Shown here: one piece after another, positions 44,511 to 55,721 of the stretch | Layout of the letters: every line of letters starts with the position of its first letter | Numbering within the stretch: the first letter of the stretch is position 1 | Origin: Isoetes taiwanensis | Taxonomy: Eukaryota > Streptophyta > Lycopodiopsida > Isoetales > Isoetaceae | Assembly: GCA_021234155.1 (NCBI GenBank) | Contig: JAJEKV010000176.1 | Span: 851,737-915,736, forward strand | DNA: 64,000 nt | Reading direction: 5' to 3' | Notes under the pieces: generated by a model | Seen by the model: only the letters and a program-made list of their open reading frames with translations | What the model was told of the DNA's origin: nothing | Databases searched by the model: none | Position numbers and translations under genes: made by a program

Positions 44511-45404
44511 CTGCCTCGACCTCGAGTTTAAAGATCTGAGCAAGTGAATAAATCTACATTAGTTCTTGCCAATATGTTTGAAGCTCTGAAGCCTGATGCT
44601 CTGAAAAATTGTCAAGAGCATAACCTTAAACTCTAGCAGTAGGTCCGCTACTTCCTGCACAAGCATTTGGACATTGGCACCCGAGGCATGAAGAAGAGAC
44701 CGCCTAGCAGAGAATGAGTTGCTTATGTGATTGCTTTTGTGCCACCCAACAGAGAAGTAAAAGGCCGGGTGCTGCCATGGAAAGTCTCCAGTTTTCTGTG
44801 TAGAGAAGTAGATGTGCGAACAACATGGATGGCCCAATTACAACACAAAATTTGCACTTTTTGTTTTGGTGTGTTATGGGATTTTTGTTTCATGGATTAT
44901 AATAAATGAATACTAATTATTTGATATTTTGGTATATTTAATAGTTTATGTATTATTTATGAAGTTGCCAATGTTTTTTTAATTCTTATTTTTTTTTGCA
45001 AACCAAAAACACAACAGCTCCCATAACACACCAAAACAAAAAAGTGCAAATTCCATTCAACAATTAGAATAGGTCCCCCATATTCCATATTGGTCGGGTT
45101 TTTTTTCCAATTCTATGTTCAATGCACTTTCAATACGGTGGATTTTTGGTGCATGGGTATTGGGAATTTGGAAAAATATCATCGTTATATCCCCAATATA
45201 TCCCCAATGCATAATGTGAAGCCTTTGTTAACTTTAAGGGGGAAAAGACGATGCCTTAACTGTTCCTAGGACAGGAATGTTTAAGATCTTCACTTATATT
45301 GACATATGTTTAAGCCAAAAGTGCATAGCTAGATTTATAATCGAAGGGGCTAATATTTCTAGTGGGTCCAGTTAGATACTGACTAGTGGCGTGACGTTAA
45401 AATA
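44511..45404. other. no gene recognised
   Basis: AT-rich. CACACCAAAACA and its complement recur near 44865 and 45025 as a loose inverted repeat around 44945 (TTTTGTTTTGGTGTGTTATGG against CCATAACACACCAAAACAAA). This may be a decayed MITE. Confidence 0.45.

Positions 45405-45461
<57 letters not shown>
45405..45461. repeat. (CTAT)n microsatellite, about 14 units
   Basis: Uninterrupted tetranucleotide run. Confidence 0.95.
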
Positions 45462-45840
45462 AGTGACAGGAGTAACAAAGACAACTCGTATAATAGAGAT
45501 GTTGCTTGGGTTCTCGAAGGAAGCTAGGTGATTGATTTGTGAATAGAAAAGATGGAAAACTGTCAAGTCCACCATTGGACTCAATACTCTTTGAACAATG
45601 CTAAAAATGTAGACCATTCAAAGATTGATATGTTTAGATTTGCTTAAGTGATATATAACCAATTAAGTTTTGTACCATTAAGTTTTTTTGGTTGTGCTAT
45701 ATGCAAGAGGGCTTGTCCATTCTTGCAATTTGAGTCATCATCCTTGTATTGATCAGAAGAACATATCTTGATTTTTTCTCATCCTCATCCAATAAGAAGT
45801 TGCCATGCATTTTCTCAATTGCAGCTTTTCAACTTCAGCA
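45462..45840. other. 3' flank of the membrane-protein gene
   Basis: No separate gene. This is the region immediately downstream of the stop codon of the minus-strand gene. Confidence 0.4.
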
Positions 45841-47306
45841 TTATACATGCGCAACAGGCAGCTCATTACTTTGCTCCTGTGTCGATAATTGGCTTGTCAG
45901 TTGATGTGGCTTGCCACATCTCTTGTCAACAATGGCATACAGTACTATGGAAGCAATATATACTCCAGCTGATGCTATGAAATCAGGTTGCGAAATAAAT
46001 CGTAGAGTATGAGGAACCATGAGGCAATCAACAATGAGGTTAACTAGACCTACAACTAGCAACTTAAGTCTCAGATTGTATGTTCCCAATTGGTCTTGCT
46101 CGAGGGCTTCACTTACTAGTGCATACAGAGGACCAACGTTGTTGCTAATATATGCTAGAGCAATAGCCTTTGCAACTCTCCTATCGGCACGTATAGTCTT
46201 CTCCTTGTTTGGTAAGACAATAAAAAAGAAAACTGTGTAACATGCCCACTTGATTGGAGTAAGAAGAGTGTTCACTGTTTGTAAGTGTAGAATATTTGAA
46301 CCCTTTTTCCCTTGATATATTTCAATACTTTTTATAGCACCTTTTTGATAATAGAGGTTTACCAATGAAGAATAACGGAGGTATGCCTCAGCTGAAATGC
46401 ATAATCCTGCTCATAAGAGGAGCATTAGTTTTTGGTATATTACTTCAGAAGGCATGATTAACAGTAAACTTAAAGGTACCACTTAAGAGATACAAGACAT
46501 AGACAATATGAGAAACAGAATTCAGTATCTCTAACTTGAACAACGTTGCAGGTTATGTTATTAAGAAAAACATGAAACAATGTCTAACCTGAACAAATTC
46601 CAACTATGGATCTCAGCTTCAAGGATGTGACGTTTTTGGCAGTAGCTACAACAGTTAATCCGCCCATGAAAAAAGATGACAGAAAGGACGAAACTGTGGA
46701 TATGCGCACTGCTCTTATTCCAGCAAGCATAACACTGCCCTTTACATACTGCTTTAGCTTAAATTCCCAAGCATAGAGTTGCAGGCTATACATGGGCAAC
46801 GTTTCCAGCGATAAACTCAATTGGGTAAATAGAGTATTCTTCTCTTCTGAAAAAAAATCCTTGAACCTACGAAAGAACATATTAGCATGGCTACAAATAT
46901 AAAGCAATAAGTACTGGAAAAATCTGACATACCCTCTGCAGCTCCAGGTCTCCTTCACTAGATTTACAAGCCTCCAGAGTTGCACGAGTGGTAAAAAAAT
47001 AGGCTGATTTAATGGGCGCTTCTCCTTTTTAAATCTGAATGCAAATAAGAACGCGTTGACTGTATGAGCAAATATGAATATGCATGACGCAACTATGGCG
47101 AAGAATTTGGCAATATAAGCTCGTAGGCAGAAGTAAGATTTATCTCCACAAGAAAAATTAGGGCAAGAGACACCGCAAAGAGGCTTATATTTGACGTATT
47201 CCTTGTAGTACTCAACCGTGGCATAAATGCTAGTGCTTAGAGAGAAAAGATATGTTCCGGCAGAGAATAGTGTCCTTAAAACCACCCATGTTTTCCCCAA
47301 CTCCAT
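45841..47306 (-). CDS. unrecognised 422-aa multi-pass membrane protein, two exons
   Basis: Model: exon 1 47306-46589 (ATG start), intron 46588-46392 (GT-AG, phase 1), exon 2 46391-45841 (stop TAA); 1,269 nt, 422 aa. The splice turns GICS-G/stop into GICS-A-EAYLRYSS and keeps the frame. Hydrophobic segments are near residues 8-30, 62-92, 200-225, 285-300, 348-366 and 376-395, so about six membrane spans are plausible. A Cys-rich loop follows the first segment (PLCGVSCPNFSCGDKSYFC), a basic stretch follows the second, and the tail is Gln/Ser-rich and hydrophilic. The block LSLETLPMYSLQLYAWEFKL faintly recalls the ExPPQLxLQLY motif of animal XK-related scramblases, but I would not name it on that. 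No stops or frameshifts interrupt it. An additional 5' exon is possible. Confidence 0.7.
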
Positions 47307-47794
47307 AAGGATTGTTCAATTCTACAAATAATGTATACATGTGGTCTCTTTCTCCCATAGATAAAGTCTTTGAATATTCAAACATACTATAGAAGAGTTT
47401 CAAAGTCTTAGTACACGTTTAAATTTTATTCTATTCATTTGTGATATCCTTCCTTTGACATAGCCTCCAATTCAACACCAAGATTGTCAATTTGAAACTA
47501 CATAAATAACTTGTTCTTATGTTCGAAACAATACTTGAACACATACTTGAACACCTCAAGTTGGGCCCATGCGATTCTTTCTTTCTTAAAAGGACATATT
47601 TCCTATGTACAAAAATTTTACCATGGCATCCAAGCCGAACATTTCCTTGGTTTGAATATCTCGGGTTACCTTTGTATTTTTGTACTAGCTCCTCTATGTT
47701 TTCATATGATTTGAAAGTATATCGCATGAGATATACTAATATGCACATCTAGAGTACAAGTTGTATTATTATTTCTAATTGCCATGTTCCCAAT
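47307..47794. other. 5' flank, no separate gene recognised
   Basis: Upstream of the membrane-protein gene. Short overlapping frames on both strands at 47430-47750 have no domain. ACATACTTGAACAC is partly duplicated near 47530-47555. Confidence 0.4.
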
Positions 47795-49620
47795 GCCTCC
47801 TTAGGCAGAGGGGTGCGTCAGGGGTGCCCTTTGGCGCCGTTTTTGTTTACGATTGTGGCGGAGGCCTTTGTCTCGATTGTTTTTGGGTTTGCGGTGGAGG
47901 AGGGGGTGGTGGATGGGCCGGATGCGGGATGGTAGCCAATGATTATTAACCGGTTCTTCGATGACACTTTCCTCTTCTTGGTGGCAGAAGAGAGGAATTT
48001 GCAGAATGTGAAGGGTTTGTTGGATACGGGCATTCTTCTGAATTGGGGTAAGTGCTCGCGTTATGGGCCCGGTGACTCCACCTCCCCTTGTTTCGCTCTA
48101 TTCCCTTGGAAGGTGCTTCAGATAATGTGTGTACTAAGTCGTTGGGTATTCCCTTTGGAGGATGTTTCCATAGGGAGGGCGTGGGATGAGATTTTTGGGG
48201 GTTGCGAGAAACACCTCAATTGGTGGAAGGGTAGCAAGTTGTCCATGGCGGTGGGATCACTATTGCCAAGTCATTACTTTGTAGCACTCATGTGTATCTG
48301 ACATCTGCGATGTTAGCTCATGAGGGTAAGATACAAGCTTTGGATAAGATTGTTGAAACTTTGTGTGTGTGGGGGGATGATGAAAGGCGGTTGTTAAAGT
48401 GGCTTGGTGGAAGTATCTCCCCCAGGGAGGATGGGGGCTTGGCCATTCGGATTTGGCATTTGATAGTAAGATGTTGGTCTCCAAGTTTATTTGGAGCATT
48501 CTGCAGATGGAGCATCTTCTCCTGGTCTTGTTATTTGTTGTTTGCGATCTCTTCGCCATTGTGTGGCATTTGGGAAGCCATCTGTGCATGTCGAGTTGCC
48601 CAGGCTTTCATTGTATGGTCTCCGGCCTTTCCCACATGCATCCCCTTTTTTTCGGGGGTGTTGCGGGCTTGGGATCATGTGCGTGTGCTCTTCCGGCTAG
48701 ATTATGCCTCGGTTTATCACCACTCTTCTCCTTTCTTGTGGGTTCCTTTACCCTTTGGCGCTTGCCCTTGTTCATCGCCACCGTGCATGCTCTCGGGTTA
48801 TGAGCCCGTTGGAGGCGAGCTCTTGTGCTCACCTTGGAGGATTGGTATTGGGGTGGTCGTACTAGCCGTGGGAGTTCTTTCGAGCTTCGCTTTGCTTTGA
48901 GGGGGCAAGGGACTATCTATCCGGGAACAAGTGGCGGGGAGTATTCCGCTACACATACCTATAGTCCCTCGGGATGATGTGGTGGTGCGGTTTGGAAGGT
49001 TCATCCGGATGTTGTGTCGTCTTGTTTTGTGCGGTCTCTTATTACCGGGTGTTGGCTATTCGTGACTGCGCCCCGCCGGGCAAGTGGTCTCGCAGCTTAG
49101 GGTTCTCGATGCCTTCGGTTTGGGCGTGGACATGGAGCTCACTTCCCCACCGAAGGTTAGGGTTTTGTGGCGGGTGGTGCACCGCGTATCGGTGAATGCC
49201 CTTGTGAGTCGGGTTTAGGGTGGGTGTGAGCGCTCACGCCCTTGTTGTGGCCTTCATCGTGAGGCTGTGGAGCATTGTGCGTTTTTATGCCCTTACTTGC
49301 AGGTTGCCTGGGATTGGGTTAGGGCTCTATTTCAGGTGAGATTGACTAGCCAGTAGTTGCTGCTTCACGTGTATCCTGGTGCTTGGCCGCTCTTGCGGCA
49401 ACAAGCCTTGCATCCAGGCGTGGCTTGGGCTGGTGTGGCTGATTTGATTTGGGCGGCGGTTGTGGATCTTCAGGGAATTGGCCCGGCCTGCACCCTCTCT
49501 GATTCCTCGACTCAGGTACAAGCTATTTCAAAGCTTTCTGGTATTCCCGGGATTAGTAGAGCGGAAGTCTGTCATTTGGCGGGACTTCTTGGGGGTGATG
49601 GTCGGTTTGTACAGCAGTAG
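47795..49620 (+). mobile_element. LINE ORF2 remnant (reverse transcriptase to zf-RVT)
   Basis: Blocks in order: RGVRQGCPLAPFLF near 47810, the polymerase active-site block FFDDTFLFLV near 47955 (FDDT where Y/FxDD is usual), LNWGKC near 48035, then in other frames WWKYLPQGGWGLGHSDLAFD near 48405-48460 (the usual WxxxxxPxxxGGLGxxDL block) and FLCPYLQVAWDWVRALF of the zinc-binding region near 49275-49330. Stops near 47935 and several frameshifts show it is dead. It is GC-richer than the LINE at 9894, suggesting a different lineage. The 5' part and endonuclease are missing. Confidence 0.8.
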
Positions 49621-49716
49621 AGTTGCAGTTTTTTTGTGAGTTTTTTGTGGAGTGTCGAGGTATCGCTGTCTCTTTGGGGCAGTTCTCCTTCCTCCTCACT
49701 TGCTTTGTAACATTAT

Positions 49717-50229
49717 CCCCCAACACATAACAACCAACACATAATAACCATTGACATTAACAACCAACACATAACTACCATTGACATTAATTAACACAAC
49801 CATTGGGTCCAACACATTTAAATTAAAATCCGCCTTAAACCCCCTTTGGTTTGAGTGCATATTCACACGGGGGTGACTCGGGCAACGAGAGCATTTGGAT
49901 ATTCACCCCTTATTCATTAATCTACATCGCACGTAAAGTTCCTCGTTTGTGGGGTATGCAAGTACAAAATTTGCTATACTGTATAACAAGATTCGCAAAA
50001 TACTATAAGATTTCAAGCGCAATACTATATGGTGTTCATTTTATACGTGCAAAATACAATTATGAGGGCTCTCGCTGCCCTACGTCACCCCCCGTGTGAA
50101 TATGCACTCAAACCAAAGGGGGTTTAAGGGGGATTTTAATTTAAATGTGTTGGACCCAATGGTTGTGTTAATTAATGTCAATGGTAGTTATGTGTTGGTT
50201 GTTATGTGTTGGTTGTTATGTGTTGGGGG
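49717..50229. mobile_element. MITE-like foldback element, 513 bp
   Basis: Nearly identical inverted arms lie at 49717-49893 and about 50057-50229, both starting CCCCCAACACATAACAACC when read inward. They differ mainly by one short insertion in the left arm and a few substitutions. The termini contain tandem ACAACCAACACATAA units. The interior of about 160 bp is AT-rich and non-coding. Flanks (..ACATTAT and ATTTAAT..) show no clean target duplication, so the superfamily is not assigned. Arm similarity suggests a recent insertion. Confidence 0.75.
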
Positions 50230-50925
50230 ATTTAATTTTTATATGTCACAAAAAAAAAATTTGGTTCCCTGGCCTTAGGGACCTTCCCACGGTGTGACAA
50301 AAATTTTAGAATTCAAACTAGAAAAAAAACTAGAATTCATTTGAGGCTTTCATCACCTGTAGCTTTTGAATTTCATCACAATAAAACAAATTGAACATAA
50401 GTAAAAGTTACCATAAAGATAGAGCGGATTGATCCCATTATTCTAAAAGTCATAAAGTTTGCAACACCCATACACAAACATTTTTCAACTGGAATTTAAC
50501 AGCAGCCTTTGGCCTCCATGGATTTTTGTGGTGAGAAACCAAAGTGGGAAACTTTTCTGCTTGTTAACACAAGGATCTAGAAACCTTGGAATTTGCTTAA
50601 TAAGCGCCTCAAAATCTAAAATGCATGGTAATTTTTGCAACCTTCATTCTGGAATGAGCCATAAAACAATATCCAATAGCTAATCCTCAGATTAATCACC
50701 GGTAGGATGTGAAAGCCTACCAAACCCGGCGGAAAAATTGTTGTTTTAACATAGGTAACTTAACCAAACATATCCATGTCATACACTATCAAAAAGATCT
50801 CGGAAAGAGCTTTCCAACGCAATAAAAATCATCTCAAACAGAGCTCTGGATCAAAAGTTATGATAAGAAATGTGTTGCCGGCGGGGAAACTGCACTACAT
50901 GCGCCCTTCAAGCCCTTCATGTGCC
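50230..50925. other. no gene recognised
   Basis: AT-rich DNA with short frames only. Confidence 0.4.
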
Positions 50926-51103
50926 CATTATGCACCACACACACACAAAAAGAGGGCTTTTGTTGTGAGCCATTGGTTGTTGACTATTATGCACCACACG
51001 CACAAAAGAGGGCTTTTTTTGTGAGCCATTGGTTGTTGACCATTATCCACCACACGCACAAAAAAAAGGGCTTTGGTTGTGAGCCATTGGTTGTTGACCA
51101 TTG
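50926..51103 (+). repeat. tandem repeat, about 59 bp x 3
   Basis: Each unit has CATTATGCACCACACGCAC, an A-run, GGGCTTT and GTGAGCCATTGGTTGTTGAC. Copies differ in A-run and T-run lengths. Confidence 0.8.
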
Positions 51104-51241
51104 GAAAAAAAAACTAAAATCAATGGCTTAGAAATGGTGCACTCTAGATGTACGCATTAGTACATCCATTTGAATACATCACGAAATCATAGGAAAACCT
51201 TAGTGAAAAGCGTACAAAAACACAAAGAAAACCCCCTGTTA

Positions 51242-51664
51242 TTATGCTACATATTGATGACACAGTTCATTAAAAAAAAAAAAAAAACTAATGCCCATGC
51301 AGATCTCGACCAGTTCTACTTTATTGTTTAACAAGATTGAATACATTAGGGCTAGGCCTTTGGAGAAACCATGCTTCATAGAAATGGTTAGGGTTGGCTC
51401 AAAAGCGGCCATATACGAGTTCCAAAAATCATCAGTAGTTGTTCCATATAATGGAAAGTCTCTATGGTCTTCTTTCAGGAAGGTTTGACCTTCCGGATAG
51501 AAGCCTAGGGAGCCTTTGGCATAACAGAAAAATTCCTTACCTGCCATCAGGTTTTGTTCTTCCACTTGAGTTTCAAGTTTAGAAAATGTGCCACATGGTA
51601 GAATTTGAGTGGGAGCGGAATAATGGTGTAAGGAAGTTTTTCCAAAAGGGGGCTCGTTGTGCAA
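51242..51664 (-). CDS. unrecognised 140-aa open frame, uncertain
   Basis: A minus-strand frame from ATG 51664. The central part (EFFCYAKGSLGFYPEGQTFL, then DDFWNSYMAAFEPTLTISMK) looks protein-like. The C-terminus passes through a poly-A/T tract giving a phenylalanine run, which argues against an intact gene. No family recognised. It may be an exon with unmarked boundaries or a decayed retroelement piece. Confidence 0.2.
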   Translation of the reverse strand: MHNEPPFGKTSLHHYSAPTQILPCGTFSKLETQVEEQNLMAGKEFFCYAKGSLGFYPEGQTFLKEDHRDFPLYGTTTDDFWNSYMAAFEPTLTISMKHGFSKGLALMYSILLNNKVELVEICMGISFFFFFNELCHQYVA

Positions 51665-53100
51665 AGACGATCCAGAAGGAGTTTGATTCTAACCCTTTTC
51701 AGAACTGCAGCTAATCGGATTAAAGGTTCATATATTTTGCATAAATCGAGGCTCTCCTCTCAGCTTTATCATGAAAAACTGCTAAGCATCCATGAAGACA
51801 AGATGCTACCTAGTTCAGAAATATGTTTGCTAATCAATTTACCAACTGAATCATTAACTCTCTTTTCTACAACTTCTTAACTATTCCTTAACGCCCATTC
51901 TAAAATGGGAGGCCCTATACTGAATGGCAAAGGTAGTCAACATAACATGAAGTTAAGAATTGATATTTCCAAATAGATATTAAGATAGTAGATCTGAAGC
52001 CATAGATTAGTGAAAATTGGATACCTAATACTCTGAATGGTTTTTGCCATGTGCGATTTACAGCTCTGAGCAGGGAAGGACAGGGCAAAAATTTTGTTGT
52101 CTTCGATAAGGCAGGCGGGAAAGAGTGTTTTTACATCCAGTGTTGCACATCTCTTCTTTGAACCTAAATATAGTAAGCATTGATTGATGATTATAAGGCA
52201 GCAAGCGATGCAGATTTTAAGGCAATAGATCGTCTTGGCCGTGGCAGAGTCTGGATTCTTAATAATGAAATGGGTATATGCTGCCAATCTTCTTTTCTGT
52301 TTCTGTTTGTTTCCCATTTATGTTTCGTTTATAGTACAGATGGTTCTTATTCGGTTCAAATCCCATATATAACTTAGAGGGCCAGAAAAATATGCACGAC
52401 ATTAGAGAAACCCAGAGATTATTTCTTTGCCTGCTATACCTTTGGTAGAAAGTTGCAGAAGCTGAAGATTCTTTCAAAAGGAACAATCGTTATCTATCTA
52501 GGTGGCTTGTACTGCCATCTCCAAGTTTGTTCACAATCTATATTTGCAATGAACATCATATGGTTTGCATAAAATAAATACATGCCCGTTGCAAAAAGTA
52601 CACAATATTGCATCATTTAATTTAGATAGAGTTTCTTTGCCATTCTAGCAATAGAATCAAATGGGTATTACGGATTTGGTACATTTGAGAAAATATGGGG
52701 TCTTGTGGTGTCCTTTGATCTCGAAATTCCACATCAATTTTGCTCTCAACCAAATAAGGGGCTTGCTCTTTGTTCAAATGGCATGTCTACGTGGCTAAAA
52801 GAATGCCCCCTATATTTAGAAAATAGTGCAACAAGATGCTAATGCATCAATGGGTTGCCCTTTGGAAGGCCCATTGATGCATCCACAATAATGTCACGGT
52901 TCTATTGCGTAGAACCGCCATTCTATGGCAGGTTTGCCTCAATTCATTTGCTCAATGTTTTTGCTTGAGTTGCTGGCCGAGGCAATGCCTTTTCCCAACC
53001 AATTTTGGCTATTCCTTTTCCAACACAGTTATGGCAATCCTATTGGATCGATTTAGGGCATCGATTCAAGTCGGCGACTCTTCTGCAGGGCATACCAAGT
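51665..53100. other. no gene recognised
   Basis: Short frames on both strands without domains. Nothing else supported. Confidence 0.4.
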
Positions 53101-55721
53101 TTCGGTTTAGTTTCGGTTTAGGGAAACGGTAAAACAGTAATAGTGTTTTGCTGTTATTTTGAGAACAGTAGTTACAACCTATTGTTGTACGTATAACTCT
53201 TGAAAATCTTTGCATTCCCTAACCCATAGATATTTGTCTCATTCCATGTTGCTATTGCTATTTTATGTCGTGAATAGGATTGTCCATTCCTCCCTTCCTT
53301 CCTTCTGCTAACTGTTTATCCGACAGCATTATTTTGGAATACAGGTTCAATGGAGGATTATAGGATTATGCACGATAGGTCACGCAACTCCTCAATCAAG
53401 AACAATGGTATTTTATGTGCTCTGCTCTATTTTGACTACAGAAGCACTTCTCCATGGTTAATCCAACAATTTTGGCGCCTTAGCACATTGTTCCCTTGAG
53501 GCATATTTTTCTTTTTCCATCAAGGCGAACGACAGTATGTGGTAATGTTCTCCTAGGTTGTAAGGGGTATGCCCTTTACAATGCAATCCTCTCTTTATGG
53601 GATGATTGGATTTTGTATTGACATCGTATTGCATTATTGTGCATAAGCATTTTTTCTCGTCATCATAATGAGTTGAATTTTTGTAGTCCCTTAAGGTTTA
53701 TGGGTGCATGAACCTTACGGTTGATAGTTTCTCACTATCTCAATAGTCTCATTTTTGGGGTCGGTATATAGGGCATGTTTGCATTTGTATAGCGGGTGTT
53801 TTTTGCCTCAAAGGGTTTTCATTATGATAGAGATGAACATTACGTATTAGATGAGCATTAGGATTGTGCATTTACTTGTAATAGATCTGTCGCATAACTA
53901 TCTTGTTGGCATCGTTTGCTATGTTACTCCTTCTGGTTGGCCCTGCCATGTTTTTTATAGGTTTGGCACTGTGCTTTGACAATCTTCATGTTCAACTATT
54001 GTCGGATTCATTAGCATATTTCATATGGAGGTGGTAATCGGCATTAAAATATTTATTTTATGAAAGACTTTTGTATCTGATGAGGGTTATGCTTTTATTT
54101 TAGCTTCATTGGCTCAATGAACATCTTTCTTTTATTGGATGTATATCTTGTTGGTTCACGTTGGTCTTATGCTTATTTGCCTTTGTCATATTATACTCTT
54201 TGAGCATCTCGCTTCTTGAATGTGGACCAGTGTTACTTTGCCGTTGATGTTTTTAATCGCTTGGGGTTCCTTATTGTCTAGGACATCCAGTGCTAATAGC
54301 ATCTTGATATACATTTTCGTTGAGGGTTACAGTTACAGTTTTTTGCACGTTCATCCGACTGGCTTGTTCATGGCTATGATTTGTCCTATGCTTTTAAGTA
54401 TAAACGTATGGTCTAGTTTGTATATTTCTCTTCTCCAGCCTTTTTCTCGATCCCCTTGTATTGAGTCATTTTGTCTTTAGCGTAATTACACGCTACCCTA
54501 GTATTTTCATCTCGAGGTGCCCCCTTAGCCTATCATTCTTTCTAACTCTTGGTACTATGATAGCTCATTTTCTCTCTTTTAACCTCATTTGTTGGGGTTG
54601 CTCCCGTGAATTCATTAGTTCTCCCTTTTCTTCCTTATTGCTTCCTCGTTGATCTTGATTCCTCTTCATCTTTTATTCCTCTTTCTTCGATTGTTCCTGC
54701 CTAGGTTCCATTTGTCTGTTCTGGCTTTATTGCTGCTATCTTTATTTTATCAATTTTTTAGTCTAGTTTGCTCTCTCCCTCTTATTTTTGCTCCATCTCT
54801 TGCTTCATCTATGCTTTTGCCATGCCCCCTTATTTTCAGGTTTCTTTTCATACCATACCACAGATATTCTTTTGGCAGATGACTTCTTCTTTGACGTATT
54901 TGGTCCCTTTAGTTCTCTTTATCCTCTTTTTTGCTCCATGATCTCACTAGTGTCTCTAGTCTCATTTGCTCCTTTGCTTATCCCTGTGTGATATTTCTAT
55001 TGTCCCCGTTGGCTTCTTTAGTCCATGGATGATGCGCTCTTCATTTATTAGATTAGCTCTTATTGTGCATTCCACTTGTGGTTAATAATCTCTTTCTATT
55101 GACTTCAGTTGTCCTTGTAGTTCTGTTTTTGTTTGTCTGCATTGCTCAATTTGTTTACGTGGTCCGGTTCCATTATCTTTGCATGTCTTATTTGCTCCTT
55201 ATTGTCCTTTAGCTCTCTTTAATATTTTCTTACTTCATTTTGCTTCATCGATGGCATCTATCTCTGCAGTCTCAAGGTTTCATTGGTTTCCAGGTTTCAT
55301 TAGCAATCATTCTACTTTAGTTTCTCTAGTGATACTTCAGTTGCGCTTATCGGAATCCCATTTGCATTTGGGTTATTACTTCTTTCATTTGCATGATTTA
55401 CGTTGGTTGCCCTAGTCTTGCCCATATCCCCATTAGTATTGGCCTCCTTGTGCTCAGTCTTTTTCGACGTCGTCTCAACACCATTATCTGCCATCAGGAT
55501 TCTAATGGGAATCACTTACTCTCCCTTGTGGCATATTTATCTCTAGTGTTAATAGTCGTTTGCTTCTTTGCAATTCTTTTGCCTTGTTTCTGGGTCTGAT
55601 GGGTTCATTCTTTTGACTTGCATGGTGACCCACTCTTGCACAAGTTGCTTGTTGTGCTTGCACGAGTTGCTTGTTGTGCATTTTTGACGCGGGCACTTGG
55701 GGTCAAGCCCTCAGTTCCATA
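53101..55721. other. 2.6-kb T-rich (plus strand) tract without recognisable genes
   Basis: The plus strand is rich in T and TTC/TTG words, so plus frames look like hydrophobic proteins and minus frames like Lys/Asn/Glu-rich ones. None shows RNase H, integrase or another retroelement block, although this is where the rest of the minus-strand gypsy pol gene should lie. It is probably unrelated or heavily decayed sequence joined to the truncated element. Confidence 0.45.

Noticed and set aside
48292-48900. 202-codon plus-strand frame as an independent gene
   Set aside because: It is one of several frames through the LINE remnant; conserved LINE blocks are in alternating frames around it.
54220-55599. 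Series of hydrophobic plus-strand frames resembling membrane proteins
   Set aside because: They follow from T-rich composition. They overlap in different frames, lack conserved motifs and have no splice or start support.
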